Assembly: GCA_015956445.1 (NCBI GenBank)
Contig: WIUZ02000003.1
Location: 2,542,001 to 2,606,000, forward strand
Origin: Thelephora terrestris
Lineage: Eukaryota; Basidiomycota; Agaricomycetes; Thelephorales; Thelephoraceae
Direction: 5' to 3'
DNA length: 64,000 nt
Both the position numbers and the translations under genes were made by a program. The notes beneath the pieces were generated by a model that was not told where the DNA came from, searched no databases, and saw only the letters and a program-made list of their open reading frames with translations. Numbering within the stretch: the stretch's first letter is position 1; each line of letters opens with the position of its first letter. This document shows, one piece after another, positions 45,370 through 55,828 of the stretch.

Positions 45370-46264
45370 TCAGAGAACACCTTTTGTGCTTGGGATATCA
45401 TCTCCCCCTGTCCTTTCGATAGCCTGTCGGATGGCCAGCGCGAGGGCTTTGAAGGCGGACTCGGCTCTGGACGTGGTGTGAGATTGCTCCCTGGGAGGAG
45501 TAATCACACGCACCTGTGATGATCGTTCTCCCCGCGGAGAACATCGACGTGTAATGTCACTCCAGACGCGATAGCAAACGAGTAAAAAACGTGGGGGAGC
45601 ATCTCGGTTGAGAGATCCCCGATTTTTTCGCGTCGAAGGCCGAGATCGGTGAAGCAGTACGGGCGAGCGCAGATGTCGATCACTGCTCTTGAAAGCGCCT
45701 TTCGAATTAAAGTTCGAGTGACACGGCGGATGTCAGTTCAGTATTTGCTATCATCGATGAAGGGTGGTGGCCCTCACCTCATCGAGAGGAGCGAACCCCG
45801 TTCCATACCGTCTGATACCTCGGACCTCACCCAAAGCTTGTTTGAACGCGGTTCCCAACGCGATTGCGCAGTCTTGTATGTAAACGGGGTTGAGGAAATT
45901 AGTTCTCTCGCACTACATTCAGAGGGGAAAGCAGGAACAAACTTATCTGCTGAGTGGTGATCGTCTATCCAGAGATCTCCTTCGCACTTTAACGTGAGGG
46001 ACATGCCTGAGTGCTTCGCCAAAGCGTGGAACATCTGTATTTCAAAAGCGACCAGAAGGAAAAGAAAGAAAAACTCGGTATATGCGTTTCCTCCAGGTGT
46101 GGAAGAAATTATCCTACGTGGTCGAGGAATCCGATCCCCGTAGAAACGCTGATTTCCTGCTTGGCCCCAAAGGCGTTTCCCGGGTACGCATCGAGGTTTA
46201 TCGATACGTCTATCTTGGTTTCGTTGGTGACTCGTTGGACCTGCGCCGTTCGCGGGTGTGCCAT
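45370..46264 (-). CDS. HIS3: Imidazoleglycerol-phosphate dehydratase (203 aa)
   Basis: Sixth step of histidine synthesis (IGP to imidazole-acetol phosphate). Five exons: 46264-46118, 46034-45947, 45872-45778, 45698-45514, 45466-45370, all in phase. Manganese-binding motifs are present: GIGFLDHM, IDDHHSA, and [16 protein letters not shown]. The ending STKGVL is typical. Intron 2 begins ATAAGT and ends CAAG: the +1 G of the donor is A, giving an AT-AG intron; with this junction the protein reads DHHSADC, one residue shorter than the usual DHHTAEDC. Either non-canonical splicing occurs or the allele is weakened. It lies 390 bp downstream of ADE4 on the same strand. Confidence 0.93.
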
Positions 46265-46654
46265 TAGCTAGGACCCTTTGGAAGTGGAGGGACGTTGTGG
46301 GTCGGTTGGGCTGGTGCGTGCAGGTGAGAGATCTGTTGATGGATGACTAGATTTTTCGGGCCTGGCACAAGTTCGCGTAAATATTTAAGCACCGAGCCAA
46401 CGATCCTTGATCAGCTTCTGGAAATTTTGTCCTGAACGACCACCTACGAATCACTGGTATTTGGGTTTTGAAAAGTTCTGCTTGTCAACGGAAGTACGGA
46501 GATGAGATTGACCGAGTCGCTCATCAGACTGTAACAACGCGACAGAATCTACCGAATATCCCTGCCCGATGAACGACTGAGGACGAGCTCGAGGAACGGC
46601 TATACCGTTTGGCATTCCAACCTAGATCTACAACAGCACCGAGATAAATACGTT
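46265..46654. other. ADE4-HIS3 intergenic region
   Basis: 390 bp holding the ADE4 3' end and HIS3 promoter. A TGACTA resembling a Gcn4-type TGACTC half site is at about 46344; no exact TGACTC is seen. Confidence 0.35.
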
Positions 46655-48653
46655 CTACACCTGCCACGAGTTATGCAACCCAACCGTACTATCTGTCCCA
46701 TTCATCGGCCCATTTGACGGCTCCTTACCTTCTCCGACATTATGGATCACGCCATTTACCTTAGGTCTGTTTACTGAGAGATTAATTGCCTTCACATCGT
46801 CCGCCCTTTTATTCTCCAAACCGCTCAAATACTCTTCGTCCACTCCGCCAGTGATGTACTCTCCCGTGAAGATGGAGCAGTCAAATTTCTCAATTGAGGG
46901 ATTGAACTGCTGCACAGCCGCTACGAGGTCAGGGAGAGTCTGATAGATCACCAAGTCGGCCCCGATCTCTTTTGCAATGTCAGGGATGGATCGTTTGTGC
47001 GCGACAAGTTCGCGACGTGAGGGCATATCGATACCATACACGTTGGAATGTCGGATTGGAGGTGCGCATGAAGCGAGGATGATTTTTTTGGCACCGACGT
47101 CTCGAGCCATTTGAATAATTTCCTTTGATGTTGTGCCGCGGACGATAGAGTCTGCTCAGGTTAGGACCCGCAAAGGGGGTGGGTGATACGAATGACTGAC
47201 CGTCCACGATCAAAATATTCTTCCCGGAGAACTCCAGGGCCATTGCGTTCAGCTTTTTGCGAACGTTCTTACGCCTGGTAGTTGTGCGTCAGGTCTCAGA
47301 AACAAAATCAAGCGCCATTTCCAACCTCATCTGTTGACCAGGCATAATGAATGTTCGTCCAACATATCTGTTCTTGATGAATCCCTCTCGGTAAGGGAGT
47401 TTCAGTTTCTGAGCTAGGTTGAGCGCGGCAACGCGAGATGTATCGGGAACCTGGACGAAGGGCACAGTTATGGATAAGGCTTGGGTTATGACGTTTCACT
47501 GACCGGAATGACCACATCGACGGATATGTCCTGTTCAGTCAAAACGCGCTGAACTTCATCTGCCAGAGCGTCACCCATCGCCATCCTGCTCCTGTATACA
47601 CTGATACCGTCCAGGACGGAGTCAGGGCGAGCGAGATAGACATATTCGAAGATGTCCGGGGCAAACGTGGCTGGGGCAGAGACTCGACGTCTGGAGAGTG
47701 AGGATCTCGTGATGATCACCGCCTCACCTGGGTACGAGATCTTAGTTCTGGCTTCGAGGGGCATATCGTATTGGCACGTACCAGGCCTAATATCTTCCCA
47801 ACCCGAGAATCCACTGGCGTCAGCGACAACGCTCTCGCTTGCGACAACATAGTCATCCCCAGCGCCAGACTTGCGTGTTGCCATTCCGAGGGGTCGTATT
47901 CCATTGGGGTCGCGGAACGCGATTATTCCAAAGCCTGCCAACATTGCAACGCAGGCATATGCACCCTTGCATTGTTCCATAAGACCACCGATGGCCTTGA
48001 ATATATCTTCCTCATTAATTCGGAACTTGCCCGTTTGCTGGAGGTTGTCGGCGAATATATTGAGTAAAAGTTCCGAATCTGAAGAAGTGTTTATGTGGCG
48101 GTGGGCACCGGCGTCCATGAAGTGAAGCAAAGAGTCTGTGTTGATAAGGTTTCCATTCTATTGATACATTGGTACCGGGAAATGAGGGGTTAGTCTTGAG
48201 ACTTTTCGCCTTTCATTAGGGTGAGCTCACGTGGGCGAACACGATGCCATACGGTGAATTTACATAGAACGGCTGGGCCTCTGCATGGTTGGACGTGCCT
48301 GCGGTTGGATAGCGGACTGGGTTTTGCGTGGGTAAGGTTTAACTTGGATCAAATTCTCATCTGATCAACTTACCGTGACCGACGCCCATTCCCCCAATCA
48401 AACGGGGGAGGGACTTTTCGTCAAACACATCACGGACCATCCCGTTCGCTTTGCATTGGAAGAATCGACCTTTGGGTCCGCAGGTGATGATTCCACAGGC
48501 ATCTTGGCCACGGTGCTGCAGAAGCGCCAGACCCTCGGATATCTCTGTTGCAGCGTCTATGGATGGGTCATGTAGCAGTAAACCCAGAATGCCACACACT
48601 GACGAGAGCTTCGGATGAGCCAAACGAAGAAAATGAGACAAGTAGTACCCACT
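46655..48653 (-). CDS. ADE4: Amidophosphoribosyltransferase (553 aa)
   Basis: First committed step of purine synthesis (PRPP plus glutamine to phosphoribosylamine). Exons: 48653 (only the A of the start codon is coding), 48598-48374, 48316-48231, 48157-47504, 47450-47326, 47274-47201, 47151-46655, joined in phase. The N-terminal nucleophile Cys follows Met directly (MCGILG), then [24 protein letters not shown] and the PRTase motif [11 protein letters not shown]. No genomic ATG precedes TGTGGC: the genome reads CAG|TGTGTGGC, and splicing a 54-nt GTGGGT...CAG intron joins A to TG. The final ~35 residues are divergent. Divergent from the F-box gene. Confidence 0.93.
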
Positions 48654-48758
48654 GTTTCTTGAAGACGGGGTATGCAGAGGAGGTGTGAGACGGAGAGATT
48701 GACGGAGCCAACGGAATCGGGGTCCCGGCCTGCAAATTTTTCTCACCAACTCCCATCG

Positions 48759-48764
48759 TGACTC
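48759..48764 (+). promoter_or_regulatory. TGACTC site in the ADE4/F-box divergent promoter
   Basis: TGACTC is the core bound by Gcn4/CPC1- and Bas1-type regulators of amino-acid and purine genes in fungi. It lies about 106 bp upstream of the ADE4 start-codon A. A single hexamer can occur by chance. Confidence 0.3.
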
Positions 48765-48790
48765 TCCGGTTAAGCGACTCTTCCACTTAC

Positions 48791-51110
48791 ATGGCGGACG
48801 GTTATCTTGTCGGATTACAAGACTTTCCTCTCAAAGTTCTGCTGAGGGTCAGTTCCATTTCATACACGTTGAAAGTGGCACCCAGGCCACTACGAGTCAA
48901 CCAGTCGTCGCGAAACCAACTTGAACCTTTTGGCTAATCGTCCTCCAGATCTTTTCCGACTTGTACCCGCAAGACCTTTTGAACTTGGACAGAACGTGTC
49001 TTGAACTCCGCAGGGTTCTACTCGACCATCGCTGTTGGGAACGAACATTCCAGAACGTCGGCTTGCCCCCGTGTCCGCCTGACCTCTCCCCTCATCAGTA
49101 CGCTACGTTGGCTTTCAACCCACTATGTCAGGTAACTACCGGGTATTTCGGCAACGTGGACTATAACAACCGGATATTTATCTCCCGTAGTTTTGTTACC
49201 GTTCCCGGGGGACGAAAGTGTACTGGTTGTGTCGCGTCCGCTGTTGCAACAAGTGTCTATATATCCAGTGCGTAGTGGCGCAGCCCTCCTTCTCTTCTAA
49301 AGATATTCAAGTCCCTCAGTTTTAGGTTGTACAATGGATGCAGTTTCCCAGATCCCTACGATTTCTACGTCCCGTACGTTCTCGTGGGCAAAGGTCTGTC
49401 TGTTCCTTTCACAGTGGATTCGTCACAGCTAACCATACGTTCAAGAGCGACTATTCCGTCCCGCGGATATCGAGGAGTTCAACACTCAGCTCCTGCAGTC
49501 AATGGAGGACACCGCTGGTGACAACACATTCCTCAGACATGCCAAGGCGGCGATGACCGAAAGATTTCAGGTATCCTGGACATCGCTAAAACTGTAGCGC
49601 TTACTGACACCTTTGTTAGCACGTTAAGCTATGTATAGAGTGGCAGGATTCTTGCGCCAGTAGTCCACAAGAGAAGCACGCTTTTCGAGAGCGTAGAGAG
49701 TCGTAGGTTTTGTGTCATGACTGACCGTCGCTAAGATTCAGGACCCCGATTTCTAGCATTGTCACAAAGTTGACAGATTTGGGTTGGGGAGAGGAACTCT
49801 CCCTGATGGACCCTGCTACGGAGGATGTATTCTTGAACCTCCACGAAGTCAGGCAACGCCAAAAGCTCAGCTCCAGGAGTAAGCCATAGGTCACTGCCTG
49901 AATGGCTCACTGAACAATTATTCCAGCGTGGAGGATGATAAAAACTGGTTTGGTAAACTTTCTGGAAGGAGTCAGGATGAAGCGTCTCACGAGGCTCTGG
50001 CTCGCGGCACTCTCGGACCGGCTTGCGGTCATCGGTGACTTATACCAGCTCTATCTCAGCCATTGTCCTATCGAACAGCCTCAGCCAAGTCTCGTGGACA
50101 TCTGCACCTCTGACTACGTCTACCAGATTCTGGCGCTTCCTGATAATCCCGATGACATCTCACGAGCTCTTTCTGATCTCTACAATGAGCTTCCTGGAAT
50201 CGCTGAAACTTGGCGTGTTACAGCCTCCCGTCGGCTCCTGGGACTGATGCCCCCATGTGGTGGAGCAATATACAACCCTCTCTATCGAATGGAGCTTGCA
50301 ACCACTTTCTTTACCTGTACTCTGGGTTGTCCCGAACCTCTTGGATTTCCTCGCGTCCTCAGTCACAAGTGTACCAACTGTGTAGCACATTTACCAACCT
50401 TCGAACTTGTCAGCGCGGACAGGGCTCAGGCTCTCAGTGCAACTCTTGGAGAAGAACCTTGGAATCTTCGTGGCGACAGGGTCATGTTCAATCCTAACGC
50501 ATCCCTGGCAGCTCACAAAATCGTCGAGGTCGTAGGCTTGGATCCTTACTGCACAACCGCGAGGAGAATGGACGAATTGGACGTTTGGATCGGGTGTCCC
50601 CTCTGCTCTACGGATGAACTGAAATGCCTCATGTCCTGGGATGCTGCTGTCAGTCTTTCTCCATGTCTCCGTGACAGGCTCTTGGTCGTGTTTGAACTCT
50701 GTGACTCTGTCATATGCTTTCTCAGGTCTTTCATGCGGTTAGCCTTCACCAAGACAGTGTCTCCTTTCTGGAGTGGGTCATTTTTCCGGCTTGTCCTATC
50801 GAAACCGAAGACGTCAGGCATATGATGTCGATGACAAGATTTGATTATCGATGCTCGCTTTGCGGGAAGTTTCTTTCGATGGAAATGATTCCAGGTCATA
50901 TCCAAGAAAAGTAAGCGGCTCAGTGTTGTGGCAACCGTGTATTGTGGCATACTTAACGTCCCTTTTTGAAGGCATAAAGACTTCAGATCAGAGAACGCGT
51001 ACGATTTATGTTATAGGCATCTGGACGCTCCGCCCCCAAACCCTATCATGGTCAGGACGGAGGTGCTGGAGCTCGCTGTGAGCGCCAATGTGGGTAGCGG
51101 TTGGTTCTAG
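48791..51110 (+). CDS. F-box protein with zinc-binding modules (591 aa)
   Basis: Ten exons join in phase: 48791-48847, 48949-49131, 49191-49267, 49326-49393, 49446-49570, 49620-49702, 49742-49878, 49927-50648, 50726-50910, 50972-51110. The N-terminus (LQDFPLKVLLRIFSDLYPQDLLNLDRTC, split by an intron) is an F-box, followed by the basidiomycete-typical GLPPCPPDLSPHQYATLAFNP block and a Cys-rich CRVRCCNKC segment. The C-terminal region has YRCSLCGKFLSME...HIQEKH, a C2H2-like finger. F-box proteins select substrates for SCF ubiquitin ligases; the target is unknown. Such proteins form large families in Agaricomycetes. Confidence 0.82.
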
Positions 51111-51333
51111 GGTATCTTTCGCGGTTCATGTAAAAAGCTGTTCTCTTGCTTTCATTCTTCGCTTTCGCGCATATTTCCAAAGCTTCTTCGCATCACTTTT
51201 TCCTTCGCATCGCATTCCTTTCACATTCTCAAACCCTCTACGGATTCGCTAGCGACACCACGAAGCAATCATAGACAAACCAACGCATGGACTAGACATA
51301 GGGATAATTGGACGTCATAGAATTGGGCCCGGG

Positions 51334-53034
51334 CTAATTAGTATTTGCGTTTCGGGTGGAATCCTCTCTCATCGCTGAGTCACCGACGAAAGGACCCCTT
51401 CCTTCAGCCATGGCATTCATTTCCTTCCACATCCCACAATCCTTTCCCTCATTCTCAATTTTCTTCCCTGCCTGACAAGCCCACCAATATCGATCCAGTC
51501 GACCGTCTTTGTCGCGTTTACCCCGCATGTCCGGTCGGAGGATCGTAGCCTCCCCGCATTTGCAGCGTGGGATTGTCAACGGACGGAAGTCAGGTCGGAA
51601 AAAGCGAAAGGTAATATTGATCCTGCAATTGCTAGATTCCAACTGAGATTCGGGATCATCGTTGAGGAGAGACGTAGACGGGGAGCATGACGAGGGACGG
51701 TAGCGGAAGGTGTCGATGACAGTTTGTGGGATTATTGCGTGTTTAGATACTTCTTGCGTCGGTGGGTGCATTATGAGTAGCTAGTAGGCAAGGTTAGTCG
51801 CACCTTTGAGAAAGCTGGGTGAAGGGTCAACGCACGGAATTGTGGGCCAGTGGGACGTTGAACGATCGTGGTTTTCGTGTCGCTTCCTCTGATTTTGGGA
51901 TGACCTCGCGTAACCTGAATAGTCGTGACACTCCTAGGCTTAGGCTCGCGATGGTCGGGTAAGGTCCAAGATACGTCCTGTGTGGATCCCGGGACTTTGT
52001 CAATCCAAACTCTCCCGGAATCCACGGGTGAGACCTACAACCCGTCAGAATGGAACCCCACGTTCTCTTTTGCGCCTTCGTAGCAGTTCGCGGCAGCGAC
52101 GTTGGCGATCCATCTCCTGTTCCCTCCCCACTCTAGGTCAAACTGTTTGCGTTTGCGCATCTCGACGTTCACCACGTCTTCGAGCAGCCTGCATGCTTCT
52201 TCCATTAGCTTTGGGAAGGGAATCGGGTCGGCAGCCCCGAATTGCGTCCTGCGAACGCCGAGTCATCAGCCGAGGTTCGATTTGCGCTCGAAGGGGAGAG
52301 ATATACCAGTAGTGTGCGGCTTCTTTCCATTCAAGATCACTGATACCGTCGTCTTGATCGTATCCAGCGACAGCACTCATATCCCGGACGTAGAACGAGT
52401 TCTTGTGTGGACTCTCGACCGCTCTTTCGAATAACCAGAATCGATTCCTGTCCCAATTCTCCGCTTCAGTGAGCATAGTCTCAAACAGCTTGATGGCGAG
52501 TTCCGGAGGCAGGACTCGAGGATGTAGAGTGCATGTAGTGTGATTAGCTACCATTTCTGGAGTTCCTAGAGTCAAAGGAGGTAGTTGGGGTGTAGTTTCT
52601 GGAGTAGCAGATGTAGAGGGAGGCTTGAGTCTGGCCAGCGCGTTTCCGGTGCTATTCGGCTTTCCAGATCCTTTAACTTTCAGAGAGGTGCTAGGAGAGG
52701 TATGTTCACGATGATCCTGCGCGGGGACTTTCACACCGAGCGTTCGGGTGCTCATATCTCCAGAGTTTACGCGTTTCGAGGGCGGTGAGGTGGTAGAAGG
52801 CTGTTGTTTGAGCCAACCGTCCAGCCCAGAGTGCCTCTTTCGTTTATTCTTGGTCGATGAACTAGCCTGGCCAGCTGCGCGCGAAGTTGACTGGGAAATG
52901 AGCTTTGCGGCTTCTTCGACGTTCCCTTCACAGTCCAGGAGTGTTTCCAGCAGAGATCCTTGGTCAATGTATTGATGAGATTCGGGCAGTAAGCTTGAGA
53001 GCATAACGAGTAAAGTTTCAGTATCATTCTCCAT
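51334..53034 (-). CDS. AlkB-type 2-oxoglutarate dioxygenase with CUE and GRF domains (508 aa)
   Basis: Four exons join in phase: 53034-52307, 52248-52039, 51977-51836, 51780-51334. An N-terminal CUE-like helix bundle (LLPESHQYIDQGSLLETLLDCEGNVEEAAKLI region) could bind ubiquitin. A linker holds KNKRKR and a SGLDGWL motif. The AlkB core follows: WIANVAAANCYEG, FHSDGLTYLGPYPTIASLSLG (Fe ligands His and Asp), AHNSLLIMHPPTQEVSKHAI (third His) and RINITFRFFRP (2-oxoglutarate Arg). A C-terminal zf-GRF (RCKCGEATILR...WWACQ...CGMW) would bind single-stranded DNA. Together they indicate ALKBH2/3-like repair of alkylated DNA. Divergent from the M24B gene with 142 bp between starts. Confidence 0.9.
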
Positions 53035-53176
53035 CGTCGAGCAGGGTCAGGAGGTGAAATGACGGATGCAATACACGATCGGTGGCGACCAGCCTGAGGA
53101 TTGATTGCTTCTCTGGGCTCCGTCTCCTGTTGAAGTGACACCATCTGGGCTCAACTTTCGACCATCAACTTTAAAG

Positions 53177-54840
53177 ATGGAGAAACTCTCTCTTCCGGTT
53201 CAGGGGGAACGGCCTCCCCGAAAGTCCTCGTCGCCCTCGCCCTCGTCGTTCGTGAACACTCATCTATCTTTGACGAAAGTGGTGCGTCACCATACTTACA
53301 GTCTATTCGTTGGGAGGGACCGGGTGACAATTCTCCATCCAGGCTGTGTTTCTCTTAGCTGCTTCTCTCCTTGGGTTCAACAGATTGAAACCAACAGTAC
53401 TCTCGGCTTTCTCTTCCACTCCGGCCTTTGCGGAACTATCAGGCTACTGCTCGCACATCCCTCCAATTCCCGCCGAAGAATTCTTGGAACGCCAACAACG
53501 GCTGGTGGATACTCTCGTATCCCTGAACGCCTCAGCATACATCGCCGAGCCAGGACCGTCAGCTCACTATTACGCAAACCTTTCGTCGTGGGACTTGACC
53601 GAGAGGCCACTCCTTTTGATCATTTCGCCAGATGCCTCCTTGCGGCCGAATTTGACGATCCTTACACCTTCCTTCGAAGAGTCTCGTGTGAGGTTGATGA
53701 CCATACCATCGCGGGATCCCGCTTCGTATGCGACATGGAGGGAAGAGGTTAACCCATACGTGGTAGCTGTTGGTGCAATCCCTGCTTCGGCTACGAAGGG
53801 ACCGGTATTCGTCGACGGGGAGATGAGAACTTTTGTTCTGGATGGGCTGTCGAAAGCTGCTCCCTTGACTCCGGTTCTGGCTGCACCGGTTGAGGTTCAG
53901 CGGTTAAGGCAGCGCAAGTCTCATCGGGAACTTGAGATCATGAAGTGCGCGAATGAGGTGGGTAGTAACCAATGCCTTCTATCAGCTGTGTTTTCACCTT
54001 GTGTTCAAAAGGTTACCCTTTTGGCGGTCCGGGCTGTCCGACAAAAGATGTATATTGGCATTACCCAGTCCAAGACCAGCGCTCTCCTCGAGCTCGCACT
54101 CGCGACCGCAGGCCTGTCAAGTGGCGATGGTCTTGTCCTTTTTGGAGGTTGGCTCCCAGTAAATAAAGTTTTGACTCGGCGTGAACATATCTACTACAGC
54201 TATCGCAGCCCGACCCCATGGAGGAGGTGGAGATGCTGTACTTGGAGCTAATGACCTAGTTCTGATTGACTGTGGCGGTACGCTGCACAACTATTGGAGT
54301 GACCTGACAAGGGTACGTATCTGGCCCACCCTCTTTGAATCGTGTGGCTTATATCCCCGCTATGCATGTCAGACATTCGCTCTTCCTGCAACCATTCTCA
54401 CCGAACGGCAACTTGAGATCTGGTACGCCGTCAGAGATGCTCAAGCTGCCGCCCTGGAGGCCGCCAAGAATGGGTCTTACACTAGAGCCCCTGACCAGGC
54501 CGCTCGAGTGATTTTGAAGCCTAATGGCTGGGAGAAGTACTTCACGCATCGACTTGGTCACGGCATTGGGTTGCAGATGCATGAGAGCCCATACCTCAGA
54601 GGCGGCAGTGACGACATCATCCTTACAGGGCACACTTTCTCAGACGAGCCAGGCGTATACATTCCCGGGGAGGTTTGTGGTTTCCTTAATCAAGAGAATG
54701 GGTGAAGGGACTGATAATTTACGTATACGTCACAGATTGGCGTCCGGCTGGAAGACTCTTTCTATATAGACGAGTCAGGGAGTGGGGTTTACTTGACTGA
54801 GAGAGTCGGCGGACAGGCGGTTACTCCTTGGCAGCCATGA
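53177..54840 (+). CDS. M24B X-prolyl peptidase, membrane-anchored (457 aa)
   Basis: Metallopeptidase cleaving X-Pro bonds. Six exons join in phase: 53177-53281, 53343-53957, 54012-54147, 54200-54312, 54373-54672, 54736-54840. A short cytosolic N-terminus is followed by a hydrophobic segment (AVFLLAASLLGF), suggesting a signal anchor. The creatinase N-domain and pita-bread domain carry all five metal ligands: LIDCGG (Asp), SDLTR (Asp), GHGIGLQMHE (His), SDEPGVY (Glu) and VRLEDSF (Glu). Length and anchor resemble fungal Xaa-Pro dipeptidases with N-terminal extensions rather than cytosolic aminopeptidase P. Confidence 0.9.
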
Positions 54841-55101
54841 CGCATGGCAAAAACCTGCTCCGCATACGATGTAATATATTCTGTAAGTCTATGAAAGAAT
54901 AGAGGGATTGGTCCCAAGATCACGATTGCCGCAAGATGATGTCTCTGGTGTGATTACGCATCTCAGCGTACTCCTTCACAATGGCAACCGTTTCATAGGA
55001 ACAATGGCTTCTTTGCGCCTGATTTGTAAGTTGTAAGGTCGTTCTGCGAACGAGCGGAAAGTTTGGTTGTTCGCGTTGGGACCTCCTGAGATGTTGCAGA
55101 T

Positions 55102-55491
55102 TCACCCCGATCGCAGTTGCCTCGAACAGGTGGAAGGAGTTCGGAGGGTATAAGCATTGGCGTTCGAAAATGGCGCAAAGAGTCTGAGGAACATCAGTTC
55201 AAAACGGTCTCCTCGTTTCAACGTTCTTGGCCCTGAGACGGCCCAGTGAATGTGACGAGCACAGGAAGAGCCCTCGTTTTCCAGCGGGATGCTACAGTCC
55301 CATCGTCTCAGCTGGTCGTCACTAACAGCGGAAGACACGGGAACAAGTGAGAGGAGCGGAGTGACCGTAGGCCTGGTCCGGTTGTCGTGGTCCAGATACT
55401 GTACGGAGGGATCGCTTGATGCGTGCCAACTTATGGTCACCAAATCCTGCCCGTTCAAAATAATAACTGGTATGAAGCTACGGTGAATCAA
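55102..55491 (-). CDS. Hypothetical protein (129 aa, possibly longer)
   Basis: Open minus-strand frame from ATG 55491 to TGA 55104-55102 with balanced composition and no low complexity. A GTGAAT at the end and an acceptor near 55040 could instead splice to a downstream exon reading LQLTNQAQRSHCSYETVAIVKEYAEMR to a stop near 54920, in another frame. No domain is recognised. It lies between M24B and glyoxal oxidase and could be an independent gene or chance ORF. Confidence 0.35.
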   Translation of the reverse strand: MIHRSFIPVIILNGQDLVTISWHASSDPSVQYLDHDNRTRPTVTPLLSLVPVSSAVSDDQLRRWDCSIPLENEGSSCARHIHWAVSGPRTLKRGDRFELMFLRLFAPFSNANAYTLRTPSTCSRQLRSG

Positions 55492-55828
55492 ACGACATGA
55501 CTTCTATTATCTAGTACTTGGTTATCCACGAACATGAGGACGTAGCCTGTTCAGCAACAGGGAGTCGAACGTGTTACAAGGACCTGTCGATAGGCTCGGG
55601 CGTTTGAACGAGCCGCAGAAAAGAGGGGGTGCAGCGTGTATGCGATGAGCGCACTTGGGTCGGCCGTAGTAGACCTGTGAGAGGATCCTGTGGAGGGCCC
55701 GTAGGAACAACTCGGTTCAACCATGTGCCAGCGTGGCTGGGTTGAAGTCGCGGAACGTGGGAAGTTCGCCAGTTGGATCTCAAAGTAAACCCCGACCATC
55801 TCCATCGCTTCACCCCCTCCACGATCAT

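Noticed and set aside
55733-55828. Upstream start for the glyoxal oxidase
   Set aside because: It would place 32 polar residues before a clear signal peptide beginning at 55829.
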